From the NCBI GenBank assembly GCA_938083505.1, contig CALKCF010000007.1:62001-126000 (forward strand): DNA of 64,000 nt, given 5' to 3'. Of this stretch, positions 52,391 through 61,760 are shown piece after piece. Under the pieces are notes generated by a model. The model saw nothing but the letters and a program-made list of their open reading frames with translations, ran no database searches and was not told where the DNA came from. Source of the DNA: an uncultured archaeon (GTDB lineage: Archaea > Thermoproteota > Nitrososphaeria_A > Caldarchaeales > Wolframiiraptoraceae). Position numbers and translations under genes: made by a program. How positions within the stretch are numbered: the first letter of the stretch is position 1; each line of letters begins with the position of its first letter.

Positions 52391-53776
52391 GTGACATTAA
52401 ACACGAGTGCTGATAACTCAGGTCGATGGTTACTTGAGACACCTCCTGAGATATTAGGTGCTGCGCTAAAAGCCGTGTTACAAGCACATAGTAGACATAG
52501 AAACACAAAACGTTCGCTTAAATCATGCCTCTATGAGGTTATAAGCGAAAAAAAGTACCCTATAAAATCCGTGGAAATTGCAAGAAGGTTAATCTGGGAG
52601 CACGGTACAAAGAGGAACCTTTTGGCAAAAATGGTCAACAAAGTATTAAAAGATGAGCCGATTTTGCCCGATCGTAGGATTCTTCTTGAACTTTTTGCTA
52701 ATCAAGTGCTCGTAAAAAGTTGTAGTAGACTCGAGGCCACAAAATTTGCCCAGGCAGCAAGGATTGCTTTTGGAAAAGACTGGATGATGCCATTAGAACC
52801 ATTACTCGGTAGAATATATGCTTTAAAGCTTAAGAATAAGATAATAGAAAGCAAAGATGAGCTAGAATACTTAAGCCTTCTATATGGACATCCTAAATGG
52901 TTCGTTGAATATCTTTTTAACATTTTGGGTAAAGCCGAGGCTATTGAGCTAATGCATGCTAGTAATGAAAATCCGCCGACCTATTTTGTTCTCAACACAT
53001 TGAAGGCAACCGAGGACGAAATATTAAAGACACTCGAAAGCGATGGGGTGAAGTTTGAAAGGGATAAGAGGGCACCATTGCTTTATAAGATAATTTCATC
53101 TAAAGCAATAAAGAGTTTAACAGCATACAAACTTGGGCTTATAGCGGTTCAAGATTTTTCAAGTGTATTCTCCATAATTTCTGCTCAACCAAAGAGCGGT
53201 ATGAGGCTTTTAGATATATGCGCAGCTCCTGGCATAAAAACCTCATTATTTGCAATCTATACACAAAACAAAGCTAGAATTCTTTCGGTTGATATATCAC
53301 CACATAGGTTGAAGACCTATATTTCATACACGCGGCATTTAGGTGTTGAGAATGCTGATGCGATTCTTTGTGATGCTACTATGGATTTACCGACACATCT
53401 GAGTGCCGACATCGTGCTACTCGATCCTCCATGCAGCTCTACTGGTCTGTTTTGGCGTGAGCCATCTTATAGGTGGGTTGTCAGACCAGCAACTATAAGG
53501 AAATTTTCAACATTACAGAAAAAAATGCTGAAGAATGCTGTAAAATATGTAAAGAGTTGCGGCCTACTCGTATACTGTACTTGCAGCATCACTATCGAAG
53601 AAAATGAGGGTTTAATTAAGGACTTTTTAACATCAAACCCTGACTTTCAACTTGAAGAAATTCCAATAAAATCAGGTTCACCGGGGCTCTTGGGACTAGA
53701 GAAGTGTAGAAGGTTCTATCCACATCGCGATATGTGCAACGGTTTCTTTGTAGCTCTCCTCAGAAAAGTAAGTTGA
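52391..53776 (+). CDS. RNA (cytosine-C5) methyltransferase with NusB-like domain (RsmB/Sun family)
   Basis: A 461-residue SAM-dependent enzyme that methylates cytosine C5 in rRNA or tRNA. Residues 1-150 are helical like a NusB domain. The MTase domain has LLDICAAPGIKTSLFA (SAM site), LLDPPCSSTG (motif IV with the PC cysteine) and VYCTCSITIEENEG (motif VI with the nucleophilic cysteine). A NusB-like domain plus Sun domain is the layout of bacterial RsmB. The start is GTG at 52391. Confidence 0.9.
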   Translation: MTLNTSADNSGRWLLETPPEILGAALKAVLQAHSRHRNTKRSLKSCLYEVISEKKYPIKSVEIARRLIWEHGTKRNLLAKMVNKVLKDEPILPDRRILLELFANQVLVKSCSRLEATKFAQAARIAFGKDWMMPLEPLLGRIYALKLKNKIIESKDELEYLSLLYGHPKWFVEYLFNILGKAEAIELMHASNENPPTYFVLNTLKATEDEILKTLESDGVKFERDKRAPLLYKIISSKAIKSLTAYKLGLIAVQDFSSVFSIISAQPKSGMRLLDICAAPGIKTSLFAIYTQNKARILSVDISPHRLKTYISYTRHLGVENADAILCDATMDLPTHLSADIVLLDPPCSSTGLFWREPSYRWVVRPATIRKFSTLQKKMLKNAVKYVKSCGLLVYCTCSITIEENEGLIKDFLTSNPDFQLEEIPIKSGSPGLLGLEKCRRFYPHRDMCNGFFVALLRKVS

Positions 53777-53918
53777 TTACATACGTTATCTACGATGCTC
53801 AAGCCTGTTAGATTATTATGAGCATTTCGTCTACCTATCACAGTTAAATCTAAACTTACGCATAGTTTATAATGCCCTTCTCTAACAAACCGGTTTAGAT
53901 AACGGGGTGAAATTTACC

Positions 53919-54791
53919 ATGAGTAGACCACTCATAACTAACATTTATAGTAGAGAAGAGTCGAATGTCATCGCCTTTGGTGTAATTTTAGGAAGAAAAG
54001 CTGCAGAATCTGTTAACGCGATAAGGGATGCTAGCTGGTTTATAGAAACATTTGATATAATATCTAAAAGAAATCTTCTCAATAAGGCAAAGGTTTACGA
54101 TATTGGTGACATAAAGCTAACATCTTATGATGATTTGGAGAATGTTACAAAGATAACATCTTCAATATTGTCTGAAGGTAAGCTTACGTTGATGCTAGGC
54201 GGCGGTCATCTTGCAACATATTATGTACTCAAGGCTATGCCAAAGGATGTGATCCTAATAGTTTTTGATGCGCATTGTGACCTACGAGAGAGCTACATAG
54301 ACGAGAAGATTATCGATCTTGACTACATTAATGAAAGTGTAATTGTAGATAAAAGGTTGAATGATGCAACGTGGCTTAGATGGGCTTCAGAGGAAACGTT
54401 GTTTAAAAAAGCTACGATTTTGGGTGTGAGGTCAGGCGATGAGGAACAATTGGTTTATGCAAAGAAAAAGGGCATACTTCTGATCACTTCTGAGAAATTG
54501 TTATCACAAAATGGATTAAATGCTGCTACTAAAACTCTCTCAACATTGACGAGGGGTAAGAAAGTATACTTATCTTTGGACATAGACACATTCGATCCCT
54601 CAATAGCGCCTGCTGTTGATCATCCTGAACCTTCCGGTATAGGTTTTAGAGAATTCGTAAAACTCCTTAGGAGCATAAAGGGAAGAATAATCGGTTGTGA
54701 TGTGGTATGTCTTCGTAAGATCCCGAATAATGAGGTAACAGAGTTTCTAGCTGCAAGGGCTATATTCGAAATATTATATTACGCTACATAA
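53919..54791 (+). CDS. Arginase/agmatinase/formiminoglutamase-family hydrolase
   Basis: A 290-residue ureohydrolase. The dinuclear-manganese motifs are present: LMLGGGHLATYY, VFDAHCDLRESY (D-A-H-x-D) and YLSLDIDTFDPSIAPAVDHP (D-I-D-x-x-D). It hydrolyses a guanidino or formimino compound, such as agmatine (polyamine synthesis) or arginine. Specificity cannot be set from motifs. The ATG at 53919 is preceded by GGGGTGA at about eight bases; GTG 53907 is inside that element. Confidence 0.9.
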   Translation: MSRPLITNIYSREESNVIAFGVILGRKAAESVNAIRDASWFIETFDIISKRNLLNKAKVYDIGDIKLTSYDDLENVTKITSSILSEGKLTLMLGGGHLATYYVLKAMPKDVILIVFDAHCDLRESYIDEKIIDLDYINESVIVDKRLNDATWLRWASEETLFKKATILGVRSGDEEQLVYAKKKGILLITSEKLLSQNGLNAATKTLSTLTRGKKVYLSLDIDTFDPSIAPAVDHPEPSGIGFREFVKLLRSIKGRIIGCDVVCLRKIPNNEVTEFLAARAIFEILYYAT

Positions 54792-54834
54792 TGAAACTTT
54801 TCACGTATAAAGACGAATCCAAAAAGGTGACGGC

Positions 54835-57102
54835 ATGAACAAAAGGCTTCTAGCTATAGTTCTAGTCAGCTTGGCGATACGATTGGCTGTTGCACCATTT
54901 TTCGGTCATCCTATAGACATGTTTACCTGGCTTAAAGCGGGAGAGATGACAGCACAGCATGGTATAAACGTATATCAGGTTGAAGAGATACCGGACTATC
55001 CTTGGGGCTTTTACGCCTATCCCCCAATCTGGTTATACTGGATTTCGTTATCCTCACTGTTTTACGAATTTACACAAAATCTGAACATGTTTGTGTTTTT
55101 TGTGAAACTACCTATAATAACCTCCGATATACTCATCGGCCTCATTCTTTACAGATTTGTTATGTTGCTTAAGGATGATAAACATTTAGCCACAAAAATT
55201 TCAGCTTTGTGGTTCCTAAACCCACTCCCAATTTTTATTTCATCGGTGTGGGGTATGTTCGATTCCTTTGCAGCCTTATTTGGTTTAGCGTCATTATATC
55301 ATATGTTTAAAGTAAGGTATAAGTTAAGCGCATTGTTATTAGGCATCGGTACAAGTGTGAAAATTTTCCCAGGATTGCTTATCTTGCCAATGTTGTTCTA
55401 TATCAAAAGGACTCAGAATAATGTTTTTAAGAGAAGAATGTTGGAATACGTCCTATATGCAGCCATAATGCCGATTATATCTTCAATTCCTTTCCTTTAT
55501 GATCCAGCTTCTTATTTTAGTAAGCTTCTTTTCCATTTCAGTAACACAGGCCAATTCACCTATTGGATTGTGATTTCTGGGTTTATAGGTCCCACAAGTT
55601 TAGGGTACATAAGCGTGGCAATTTTCATCGGAATCCTCGTATTGCTCTTTGTTAAAATTTTGACCCGTGAAGTATACCCAAGCGAAATATTAATTAAAGG
55701 TTCAACGTTAACGTTATTAGCATTTCTTGCTACATCGACGAAGGTAAATGTCCAGTACATAATTTGGGTTCTACCGTTTTTGCTGATTTACGTTTTGTAC
55801 TTTAACATAAAAGATTATAAATTAAACCTGCTTATGTTGAACATTGCTACGTATGCTTTTCTTATTGGGAGTATAGGACTGTGCAACGGATACGACTTAG
55901 CCTATATTGGAAACCTTACAACTTTAGATTTTAAAGAAATCAACGTATATGGTGCCATAATATTTGTGGCAGGAATTTTCGGTTCTAGTAGGATAGTAGC
56001 CCTTGTTTTTGACCTATTAAAACTTCAAAGGATTAACTTATGCATAACAACAAAATGGACACTCATAACAATTGTAATACTTTTTTTGGTCATCATGGCA
56101 ACGTTTCCGACACCTGTTGGTATTAGTACCCCGGCCTTACCAATAAGGGTCGGCGTAGTCGAAAGTCCAGACTCAGCTTTTGTTTTGAAAGAAGGTTATG
56201 GTGTTGATGGGTTCTTAAACAGATATAATATAACACATATCGTTATACCGTTTGGCATAGATTTCGTTAACACATATAGAGGCTACAATGAACGTGTACG
56301 TATAGCAGAGTACTTTAAGTTCAGGATATCTTCTTTCAGCTGGTCTATGCATGACTTAAAGTGTCTGGTGAACGAACTAAAGAAGGGGGGCGTTTCTGTC
56401 ATGCTAGGTGTGTATCTTGAACCAGAAAAGTTAAGTATGCGCTATGGTGTACATGGTTATAGGTCTACTTGGTTAAAAGAGCTTCATGAAGAGGTACTGA
56501 ATGAATTTGAAAAAATAGAGTTCCAGAGAAGATTAAAACAAGATGGTATGTATGTGTTTTTTGAGCAAACGTATGCAGAGTACTTTACGTCAAAAGTGTT
56601 AATGATCATTGAGGACCTTAACTTTGATGGTGTATATTTGTTATACAATTTTAGAGACAATGATAAAACACAGATGGAAAGTATCCTATTTCTTTTGGAT
56701 GCACTTTCACCTGCTCTTAGAACACATTCAAAACAAGTAATGTTAGGAGATTTGAATGTTAGAATAGAGCCACAATATGTGGAGACTCTTGCTAAGAATG
56801 TTGACTATTTTACGATTAGAACATCTTCATGGTTAGACATACTTTACCCTGACAACTTTAATAATGTCACGTTTAACAATTATAAAGAACGTTTACCCGA
56901 ACTACTGTCCTCTATACCAGAGGATGTAAAACATAAGGTGCTTTTTAGTATTAACGCCATAGATATCGCAGATGGTTGGATGACTCCAGCAATAGCGCTT
57001 CAAGAAGATATAGATGCTTCATCAAAGTTTAAAATGAACGGGTATGTGATATATCACACAAACAAGTACTTACCATATAGAATAACTCCTTCAACTAAGT
57101 AA
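54835..57102 (+). CDS. GT-C glycosyltransferase-like membrane protein with a large C-terminal exported domain
   Basis: A 755-residue protein. Residues 1-430 are a polytopic membrane region with ten or more helices and a first-loop acidic motif (PIDMFTWLKAG), as in GT-C mannosyltransferases of the PIG-M/GT87 type that use dolichol-phosphate sugars. Residues about 440-755 form a soluble domain predicted outside. Its strand-helix pattern (IRVGVVESPDSAFVLKEGYG, VSVMLGVYLEPEKL, LNFDGVYLLYNFRD, HKVLFSINAID) suggests a TIM-barrel, perhaps glycoside-hydrolase-like. It might make or edit cell-surface glycans. The fusion is directly visible; the C-terminal family call is tentative. Confidence 0.72.
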   Translation: MNKRLLAIVLVSLAIRLAVAPFFGHPIDMFTWLKAGEMTAQHGINVYQVEEIPDYPWGFYAYPPIWLYWISLSSLFYEFTQNLNMFVFFVKLPIITSDILIGLILYRFVMLLKDDKHLATKISALWFLNPLPIFISSVWGMFDSFAALFGLASLYHMFKVRYKLSALLLGIGTSVKIFPGLLILPMLFYIKRTQNNVFKRRMLEYVLYAAIMPIISSIPFLYDPASYFSKLLFHFSNTGQFTYWIVISGFIGPTSLGYISVAIFIGILVLLFVKILTREVYPSEILIKGSTLTLLAFLATSTKVNVQYIIWVLPFLLIYVLYFNIKDYKLNLLMLNIATYAFLIGSIGLCNGYDLAYIGNLTTLDFKEINVYGAIIFVAGIFGSSRIVALVFDLLKLQRINLCITTKWTLITIVILFLVIMATFPTPVGISTPALPIRVGVVESPDSAFVLKEGYGVDGFLNRYNITHIVIPFGIDFVNTYRGYNERVRIAEYFKFRISSFSWSMHDLKCLVNELKKGGVSVMLGVYLEPEKLSMRYGVHGYRSTWLKELHEEVLNEFEKIEFQRRLKQDGMYVFFEQTYAEYFTSKVLMIIEDLNFDGVYLLYNFRDNDKTQMESILFLLDALSPALRTHSKQVMLGDLNVRIEPQYVETLAKNVDYFTIRTSSWLDILYPDNFNNVTFNNYKERLPELLSSIPEDVKHKVLFSINAIDIADGWMTPAIALQEDIDASSKFKMNGYVIYHTNKYLPYRITPSTK

Positions 57103-57118
57103 AGAATGTTCAAACTTA

Positions 57119-57583
57119 TTACTGCTGTAGCCTCCTCCACTTAGGCACATGGGGATATATCTTTCCGTCTACCGAAACCCGTCCGCATCCTAAACACAGA
57201 TCCTTATAAAACGCAACAACATACCTTGCCGTGATAAACTTCTCAAGTTGTAGTGGTGCTCCCTCCATCCAGAGCTTACTCTGCTCTTTAGTTAGTTCTA
57301 TTCGGTTCTTCTTAATTCTGTTACAGAGAAGCTGTGAACCTTCAATCGAAAGCACAACGTCATTCCCCTTAACTTTTGCTACATATAAACCCAATGAATG
57401 TACACCTTGCATTTTTTCCGCGACCCTTATCGTATCATTCGTCGTCAGTCTAATTTTACCTTCACCAACTTGAATCAAAACTTTATCTGAAAAATCTTCA
57501 GCATCATAACACCTCTTGAGCATTGCTTGGAAGGCTGACTTTTTTGAAGAGTTTAACAAAACTATTTTTTCATCAACTATCAC
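57119..57583 (-). CDS. PUA-domain-like RNA-binding protein
   Basis: A 154-residue protein with a pattern fitting an archaeal PUA/pre-PUA fold: LGLYVAKVKGNDVVLSIEGS, then EKFITARYVVAFYKDLCLGC and GRVSVDGKIYPHVPKWRR. This resembles the C-terminal RNA-binding part of NOP2/Sun methyltransferases. It starts within the last 11 bases of the methyltransferase gene upstream, so the two are co-translated and may form a split version of one enzyme. That is inference. Confidence 0.68.
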   Translation of the reverse strand: MIVDEKIVLLNSSKKSAFQAMLKRCYDAEDFSDKVLIQVGEGKIRLTTNDTIRVAEKMQGVHSLGLYVAKVKGNDVVLSIEGSQLLCNRIKKNRIELTKEQSKLWMEGAPLQLEKFITARYVVAFYKDLCLGCGRVSVDGKIYPHVPKWRRLQQ

Positions 57584-58514
57584 CTTCTTTTACTATCTTT
57601 GCTATAAAGAACCCCTCAGCTTCATGTTCATATGGATAAACTCTTACACATCGTTCGAGCTCAGGGTTGTACTTATTGTGTTGCCATTCCAGAAGTCCTT
57701 TGTTTATTTTTAACCCCTCAAGTCGTATGTTCTCTAAGCGCGCATTAGGTTTATTTGCAAGAAGACGATCTATGACCCATTCGTTCTCCTGCGGGCTGAG
57801 CGTGCATGTGGCGTAGATCATTATGCCACCAACCTTCAAACATTCAAAGCCAGAGATAGCTAGGCTGAGCTGAAGTTTAGACAATCGCTCGGAAGTCCGA
57901 AAGCTCCATTTTTTTGCAGCACTCCAATCTTTGCTTACTATACCGAGTGATGTACACGGCGCGTCAACAAGAACTTTGTCAAAAAATCCTTTGGCCCATA
58001 ATGGAAATTTCCTACCATCGACCTGCGTGATAATACAGTTTATAACCCCGCACCTTTGAACATTAGAAGAGAGCGCCCTTATCCTCTTAATGTTCACATC
58101 ATTTGCGACTATTACACCCTCTCCTTGTAAAGCTTGTGCTATCTGTGTAGTTTTGCTACCTGGAGCGGCACAAAGGTCTAGAACGAGTTCACCAGGTTTA
58201 GGTGATAGTACCTCAACCGGAGCCATGGATACTGCGCCTTGAATGTATATTAGACCAAGCATATGCTCGAGCGTGTTTGAGACATTAACGTCGTTTACGA
58301 CCCAATACCCATATCTTGCCCAAGGTATCTTTTTAAGCTCTATACTCCTTTCTCTTAGCATGCTTAGCACATACTCCTCTCTGGCCTTTAATGTGTTGAT
58401 TCTAATGGATTGTCGTATCGGTTTTTGATAACTTTCTAGCAAACTTTTAACATCTATATCCGGTATGCTGTACAAAAGGTTTCTGAGGTCCTCACTTATA
58501 TTAATGGTGCTCAA
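57573..58514 (-). CDS. RNA (cytosine-C5) methyltransferase (NOP2/Sun family)
   Basis: A 313-residue enzyme with LDLCAAPGSKTTQIA (SAM site), LVDAPCTSLGIV (motif IV with the PC cysteine) and IYATCTLSPQENEWV (motif VI, TC nucleophile). It starts with a short RNA-binding region. Methylates C5 of cytosine in tRNA or rRNA. It lacks its own PUA domain, which may be supplied by the overlapping downstream gene. The second NOP2/Sun protein in the window lies about 4 kb away. Confidence 0.92.
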   Translation of the reverse strand: MSTINISEDLRNLLYSIPDIDVKSLLESYQKPIRQSIRINTLKAREEYVLSMLRERSIELKKIPWARYGYWVVNDVNVSNTLEHMLGLIYIQGAVSMAPVEVLSPKPGELVLDLCAAPGSKTTQIAQALQGEGVIVANDVNIKRIRALSSNVQRCGVINCIITQVDGRKFPLWAKGFFDKVLVDAPCTSLGIVSKDWSAAKKWSFRTSERLSKLQLSLAISGFECLKVGGIMIYATCTLSPQENEWVIDRLLANKPNARLENIRLEGLKINKGLLEWQHNKYNPELERCVRVYPYEHEAEGFFIAKIVKEGDS

Positions 58515-58538
58515 TGTTCATCACACGAGTTATTGCAC

Positions 58539-59162
58539 CTACTTGAATACTTCTCCAGTTTTGTCGGCCCATATTACGAGATCAAGGACCTCTGGCCTCA
58601 TATTCAAATCCTTAGCAAATTCTATAAACTTCTTTTCAAGTTTCAGGTACGTTCTTTTTGTTAAAATTTTTGGAACTTCTTCTACAATCCCAGCCTCTTT
58701 CATACCTCTCAGTATGTGTCTATCCAAAACAGACAATCCTTCATAACCAATGTTCCTCAAAAAATGGCTCGCCTCTTTATAACCCAAGCCCTTTATGTTT
58801 TTAACGAGCCACTCTCTTGCCTTAAAACCATCTGGAGGTAAATTCCTTAACGACTTCAAATAATTCCTTGCAGCAATTATATATTTAGCCTTTGACCTGG
58901 GAAATCGAACACCAGTCTTCCTTAATACGGATGTTATACTATCTTCGTCACCATAAAGTAGTAATGATTCTTTCTTTAGGATTGATATTGCCGCGTCTGC
59001 AGCCCTCGCTCTAGTCTGAGGAGTACACAGACAAAAACAAAGCTCCGCAAATATTTCCTCATCGCTTTTTTGTAAAACATCTTTAAATTCCCTAAGCCTG
59101 TCCTCTATCTCTTCACGCCTCTCTTCGTAAATCTTCAAATACCTGCTAGCAGCATCATTCAT
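58539..59162 (-). CDS. ogg2: 8-oxoguanine DNA glycosylase/AP lyase (Ogg2 type)
   Basis: A 207-residue HhH glycosylase that removes 8-oxoguanine. The HhH motif is KGLGYKEASHFLRNIGY with the catalytic lysine, and the conserved aspartate is in VLDRHILRGM. Other matching segments are FCLCTPQTRARAADAAI and RFPRSKAKYI. It is the short MJ0724-like form. The ATG at 59162 lies next to the HerA gene's stop; the longer frame to 59270 overlaps HerA by more than 100 bases and is unlikely. Confidence 0.9.
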   Translation of the reverse strand: MNDAASRYLKIYEERREEIEDRLREFKDVLQKSDEEIFAELCFCLCTPQTRARAADAAISILKKESLLLYGDEDSITSVLRKTGVRFPRSKAKYIIAARNYLKSLRNLPPDGFKAREWLVKNIKGLGYKEASHFLRNIGYEGLSVLDRHILRGMKEAGIVEEVPKILTKRTYLKLEKKFIEFAKDLNMRPEVLDLVIWADKTGEVFK

Positions 59163-59163
59163 G

Positions 59164-60648
59164 CTATTTGTTTTTCTCAACTCTTGGTATATGTAGTTGT
59201 TTATCGGAAAGTTCGAAAAATAGCCTAGTTTTGCCCATCGTCTCCACATCGACTTCCCTAACCTTGACAACGACTGGTATGTCCCTGACCAAATATCCTA
59301 TAAGTAAGCAGTAACGCGGAGGTAGGGATGCTGCCATTATCTTCACACTTTCAGAATCTATGCGTGAAGTTTTTGCTATCGCTTCTAAATCAGCTTCGTT
59401 AGTGAAGTTAAAAAGAATTATGTTATCCGCCTGTCTGTATATTGTTTCAGGGATAGAATCGGGCTGATTCGTCACAAAGATTGGTGATAAACCTAAATGT
59501 CTCATTCTTGTCACTATGTCATCCCAGTACGTGTCCCTTAAATAAAGATGTGCCTCTTCAGCCACAAGGAATATTGGGGGCAACTTCTTTGCTTGCAATA
59601 ATTCAGTAAGTTTACTAACTAAATATTCGACAACCATCCTTCTCGTCGGAGGTAGCAGGTCTCTTAGGTTAACTACGAGCATTTTACCGTCAATACATTT
59701 GATAATTTTCTCAAAAGACGTTACGCAATCCTCATCATCTGTAATAATGCCTGTAGCCTCTATTGCCATAAGCCTACTCATCAATGCCTCTTTTACGGAC
59801 TCATGTAGCTGTGTCTTTTGAATAACATCTATTAAATCTCTAAGGGTAACCTTACCCTTATTCCTTTTCAGAACGTTCCATATCCTAAAGAATTCCCGAC
59901 TACTACTTGATGGTGTATCGTAGACGTGAATTAGTATATCCATAAAGGTCCTAAGGCCAACATCCTCCGTCCTAACTTTGAAGTTCTTACCAGGCTCCAG
60001 CACTTCATGCCGAAGGGCTATATTGCTCTGACTTCCATCAACCTTTCTCTTCAGATTTACGTATTCTCCGTTAATATCAAGCACTATAACCAAGGCCCCA
60101 TACTCAACCAATGTAGTTGATATTAGCTTCGTTATGTGAGATTTTCCGGTTTCTTTCTTCCCAGTTATTATGGTCAATCTACCATCGAAGGATTCTGCAT
60201 CAACCCAAAAGTCTTCCCCTCCTACTGTTCCAATGTGTACTTTTCGCTTACCCAGTAACTTCATTACGTTCCTTAATAAGTCGGCTTTCGCGACGGAGAT
60301 GTTTGACCTAAATCTTGAAGGGAGCCATGAACTATTATTCGCAATTCTATCTCCATCTACAATGCACCTTATCTTACACCTTATCATTCTCGCTTCCTTT
60401 ATCATAATTGTCAGCGAGCCTGTATCAAATGGGTCGAAGATGTTTTCATGATTCACGATTTCTAGCGAAACTTCGCGTAACATGTCTTCTAGTATGCCAG
60501 GAATATCTGCATAGTTTACATCTATCACTTGAGCAAGTATAAACTTATCTCCTTCGCTTAGTAAAAGATACTGACCTTTTTCCACCAGAATTTCTTGAGG
60601 AAATGCCAATACATCCAACGTGTCTTTTTGCTTAGAAAAAATCTTCAT
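59164..60648 (-). CDS. herA: HerA-like bipolar helicase/ATPase
   Basis: A 494-residue FtsK/HerA-type ATPase. Walker A is TGKKETGKSHITKL and Walker B is IFLVAEEAHLYLRD, with the arginine-finger region (MRHLGLSPIFVTNQP) typical of HerA. An N-terminal beta-barrel (HAS-like) domain is plausible in the first 130 residues. HerA works with the NurA nuclease in DNA end resection; NurA is encoded directly upstream on the same strand, two bases apart, and the Ogg2 glycosylase downstream, making a repair operon. Confidence 0.9.
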   Translation of the reverse strand: MKIFSKQKDTLDVLAFPQEILVEKGQYLLLSEGDKFILAQVIDVNYADIPGILEDMLREVSLEIVNHENIFDPFDTGSLTIMIKEARMIRCKIRCIVDGDRIANNSSWLPSRFRSNISVAKADLLRNVMKLLGKRKVHIGTVGGEDFWVDAESFDGRLTIITGKKETGKSHITKLISTTLVEYGALVIVLDINGEYVNLKRKVDGSQSNIALRHEVLEPGKNFKVRTEDVGLRTFMDILIHVYDTPSSSSREFFRIWNVLKRNKGKVTLRDLIDVIQKTQLHESVKEALMSRLMAIEATGIITDDEDCVTSFEKIIKCIDGKMLVVNLRDLLPPTRRMVVEYLVSKLTELLQAKKLPPIFLVAEEAHLYLRDTYWDDIVTRMRHLGLSPIFVTNQPDSIPETIYRQADNIILFNFTNEADLEAIAKTSRIDSESVKIMAASLPPRYCLLIGYLVRDIPVVVKVREVDVETMGKTRLFFELSDKQLHIPRVEKNK

Positions 60649-60650
60649 AT

Positions 60651-61691
60651 CTAATGCCCGTCTAACGGATTGAAAAGGCTACTCCTTACATCGCCCATGT
60701 TAAAAGAATCTATATTGAGCTTCTGCTTTAACAATTTCTGCAAAACTAACACGTCTACCTTATTAAATGTGCAATAATTGTGAGCTAACAATAGCGTCTC
60801 CGGATATCCGTATATTATAGCATCGCTGCTGAGAAGATTATCAATTATGCACAAGGCATCATCCATTTCCCTTTCACTTACATCAAGCCTATAAGGAAAG
60901 AAAGTCCTAGATAGATGTGATACTAATATCCTGCCGAATTTATGAATTTTAAGAGAAGAACATACAGCATCGCTTACATCAATAACGCACGGGGGGTCTA
61001 TATTCGGCACTAGTGATGTTATCCTAGTTCCCAGATAGGACAAGTATGTCGATTTCGAGAAAGCAAGCACAACGTTGCCGTTTCGTTCAGCCTCATTAAG
61101 CGCCTCACGAATTAATTGTAAGGAGTTGTCAGCTGGTCCAGCAGTTAACGAACCATCAAACAGTAGTATCGAGTCGGAAAACGCTGATGCTAAAGAACGC
61201 TGAAGCCATTTTTCAAGTAAGCTGCCTATGCTTCTATGTATCGTCTCAAAGCTTTCATTGAACGGCTGACCCTCGACGAGCTCTGACATAAAGGTGAACA
61301 AAGGCAGGTTATCTTCAAAAGATACGAAAAAGATGATGGGGCCAATTATCCATGACTCGATGCTTCCGGATCTTTTTCTCCTTACTACAGAACCCCTTAA
61401 AGCAGCGAAGTAACCAAAAGGCCCCTCAGACAGCTTTATAACCGAAGTATCACATGCGATCACGTCGCACATCCTACCGGAAGGTCTCACTTTGTAAGCC
61501 TTAAGTGGCGGTATCTTGTCAAACTCTACTATGACATCATGGCCAATATGATGGTAAAACCCATCAATACTAATGGTTAGTAAGGTCTTTCTTAGGTTTT
61601 CTATAGAACCCATCCCCATTTTAGAAAATGCTTTAAATACCTCTAAGAAGTTCTCAACAATGGGGGTCTCAATGTTTATGAATATGTTCAT
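60651..61691 (-). CDS. nurA: NurA-family nuclease
   Basis: A 346-residue NurA-type 5'-3' nuclease that partners HerA at double-strand breaks. The metal-binding aspartates are visible: the first in IACDTSVIKLSEG, the next in LLFDGSLTAGPA; VVLAFSKSTYLSYLG is a further family element. The ATG at 61691 is the likelier start; GTG 61712 lies upstream in frame. Mre11 and Rad50 are not in the window. Confidence 0.85.
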   Translation of the reverse strand: MNIFINIETPIVENFLEVFKAFSKMGMGSIENLRKTLLTISIDGFYHHIGHDVIVEFDKIPPLKAYKVRPSGRMCDVIACDTSVIKLSEGPFGYFAALRGSVVRRKRSGSIESWIIGPIIFFVSFEDNLPLFTFMSELVEGQPFNESFETIHRSIGSLLEKWLQRSLASAFSDSILLFDGSLTAGPADNSLQLIREALNEAERNGNVVLAFSKSTYLSYLGTRITSLVPNIDPPCVIDVSDAVCSSLKIHKFGRILVSHLSRTFFPYRLDVSEREMDDALCIIDNLLSSDAIIYGYPETLLLAHNYCTFNKVDVLVLQKLLKQKLNIDSFNMGDVRSSLFNPLDGH

Positions 61692-61725
61692 CCGCTCCTT
61701 CAATACTAACACTACAAATCTATGT

Positions 61726-61737
61726 GCTTATAAATTT
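61726..61737 (+). promoter_or_regulatory. TATA box for the wHTH gene at 61761
   Basis: GCTTATAAATTT about 30 bases upstream of the ATG at 61761. With the usual 26-base spacing the transcript would start at about 61757, so the start ATG 61761 is favoured over the upstream TTG. It lies in the divergent region shared with nurA. Confidence 0.5.
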
Positions 61738-61760
61738 TGCGCAATTTGGGTAATTTGCTC

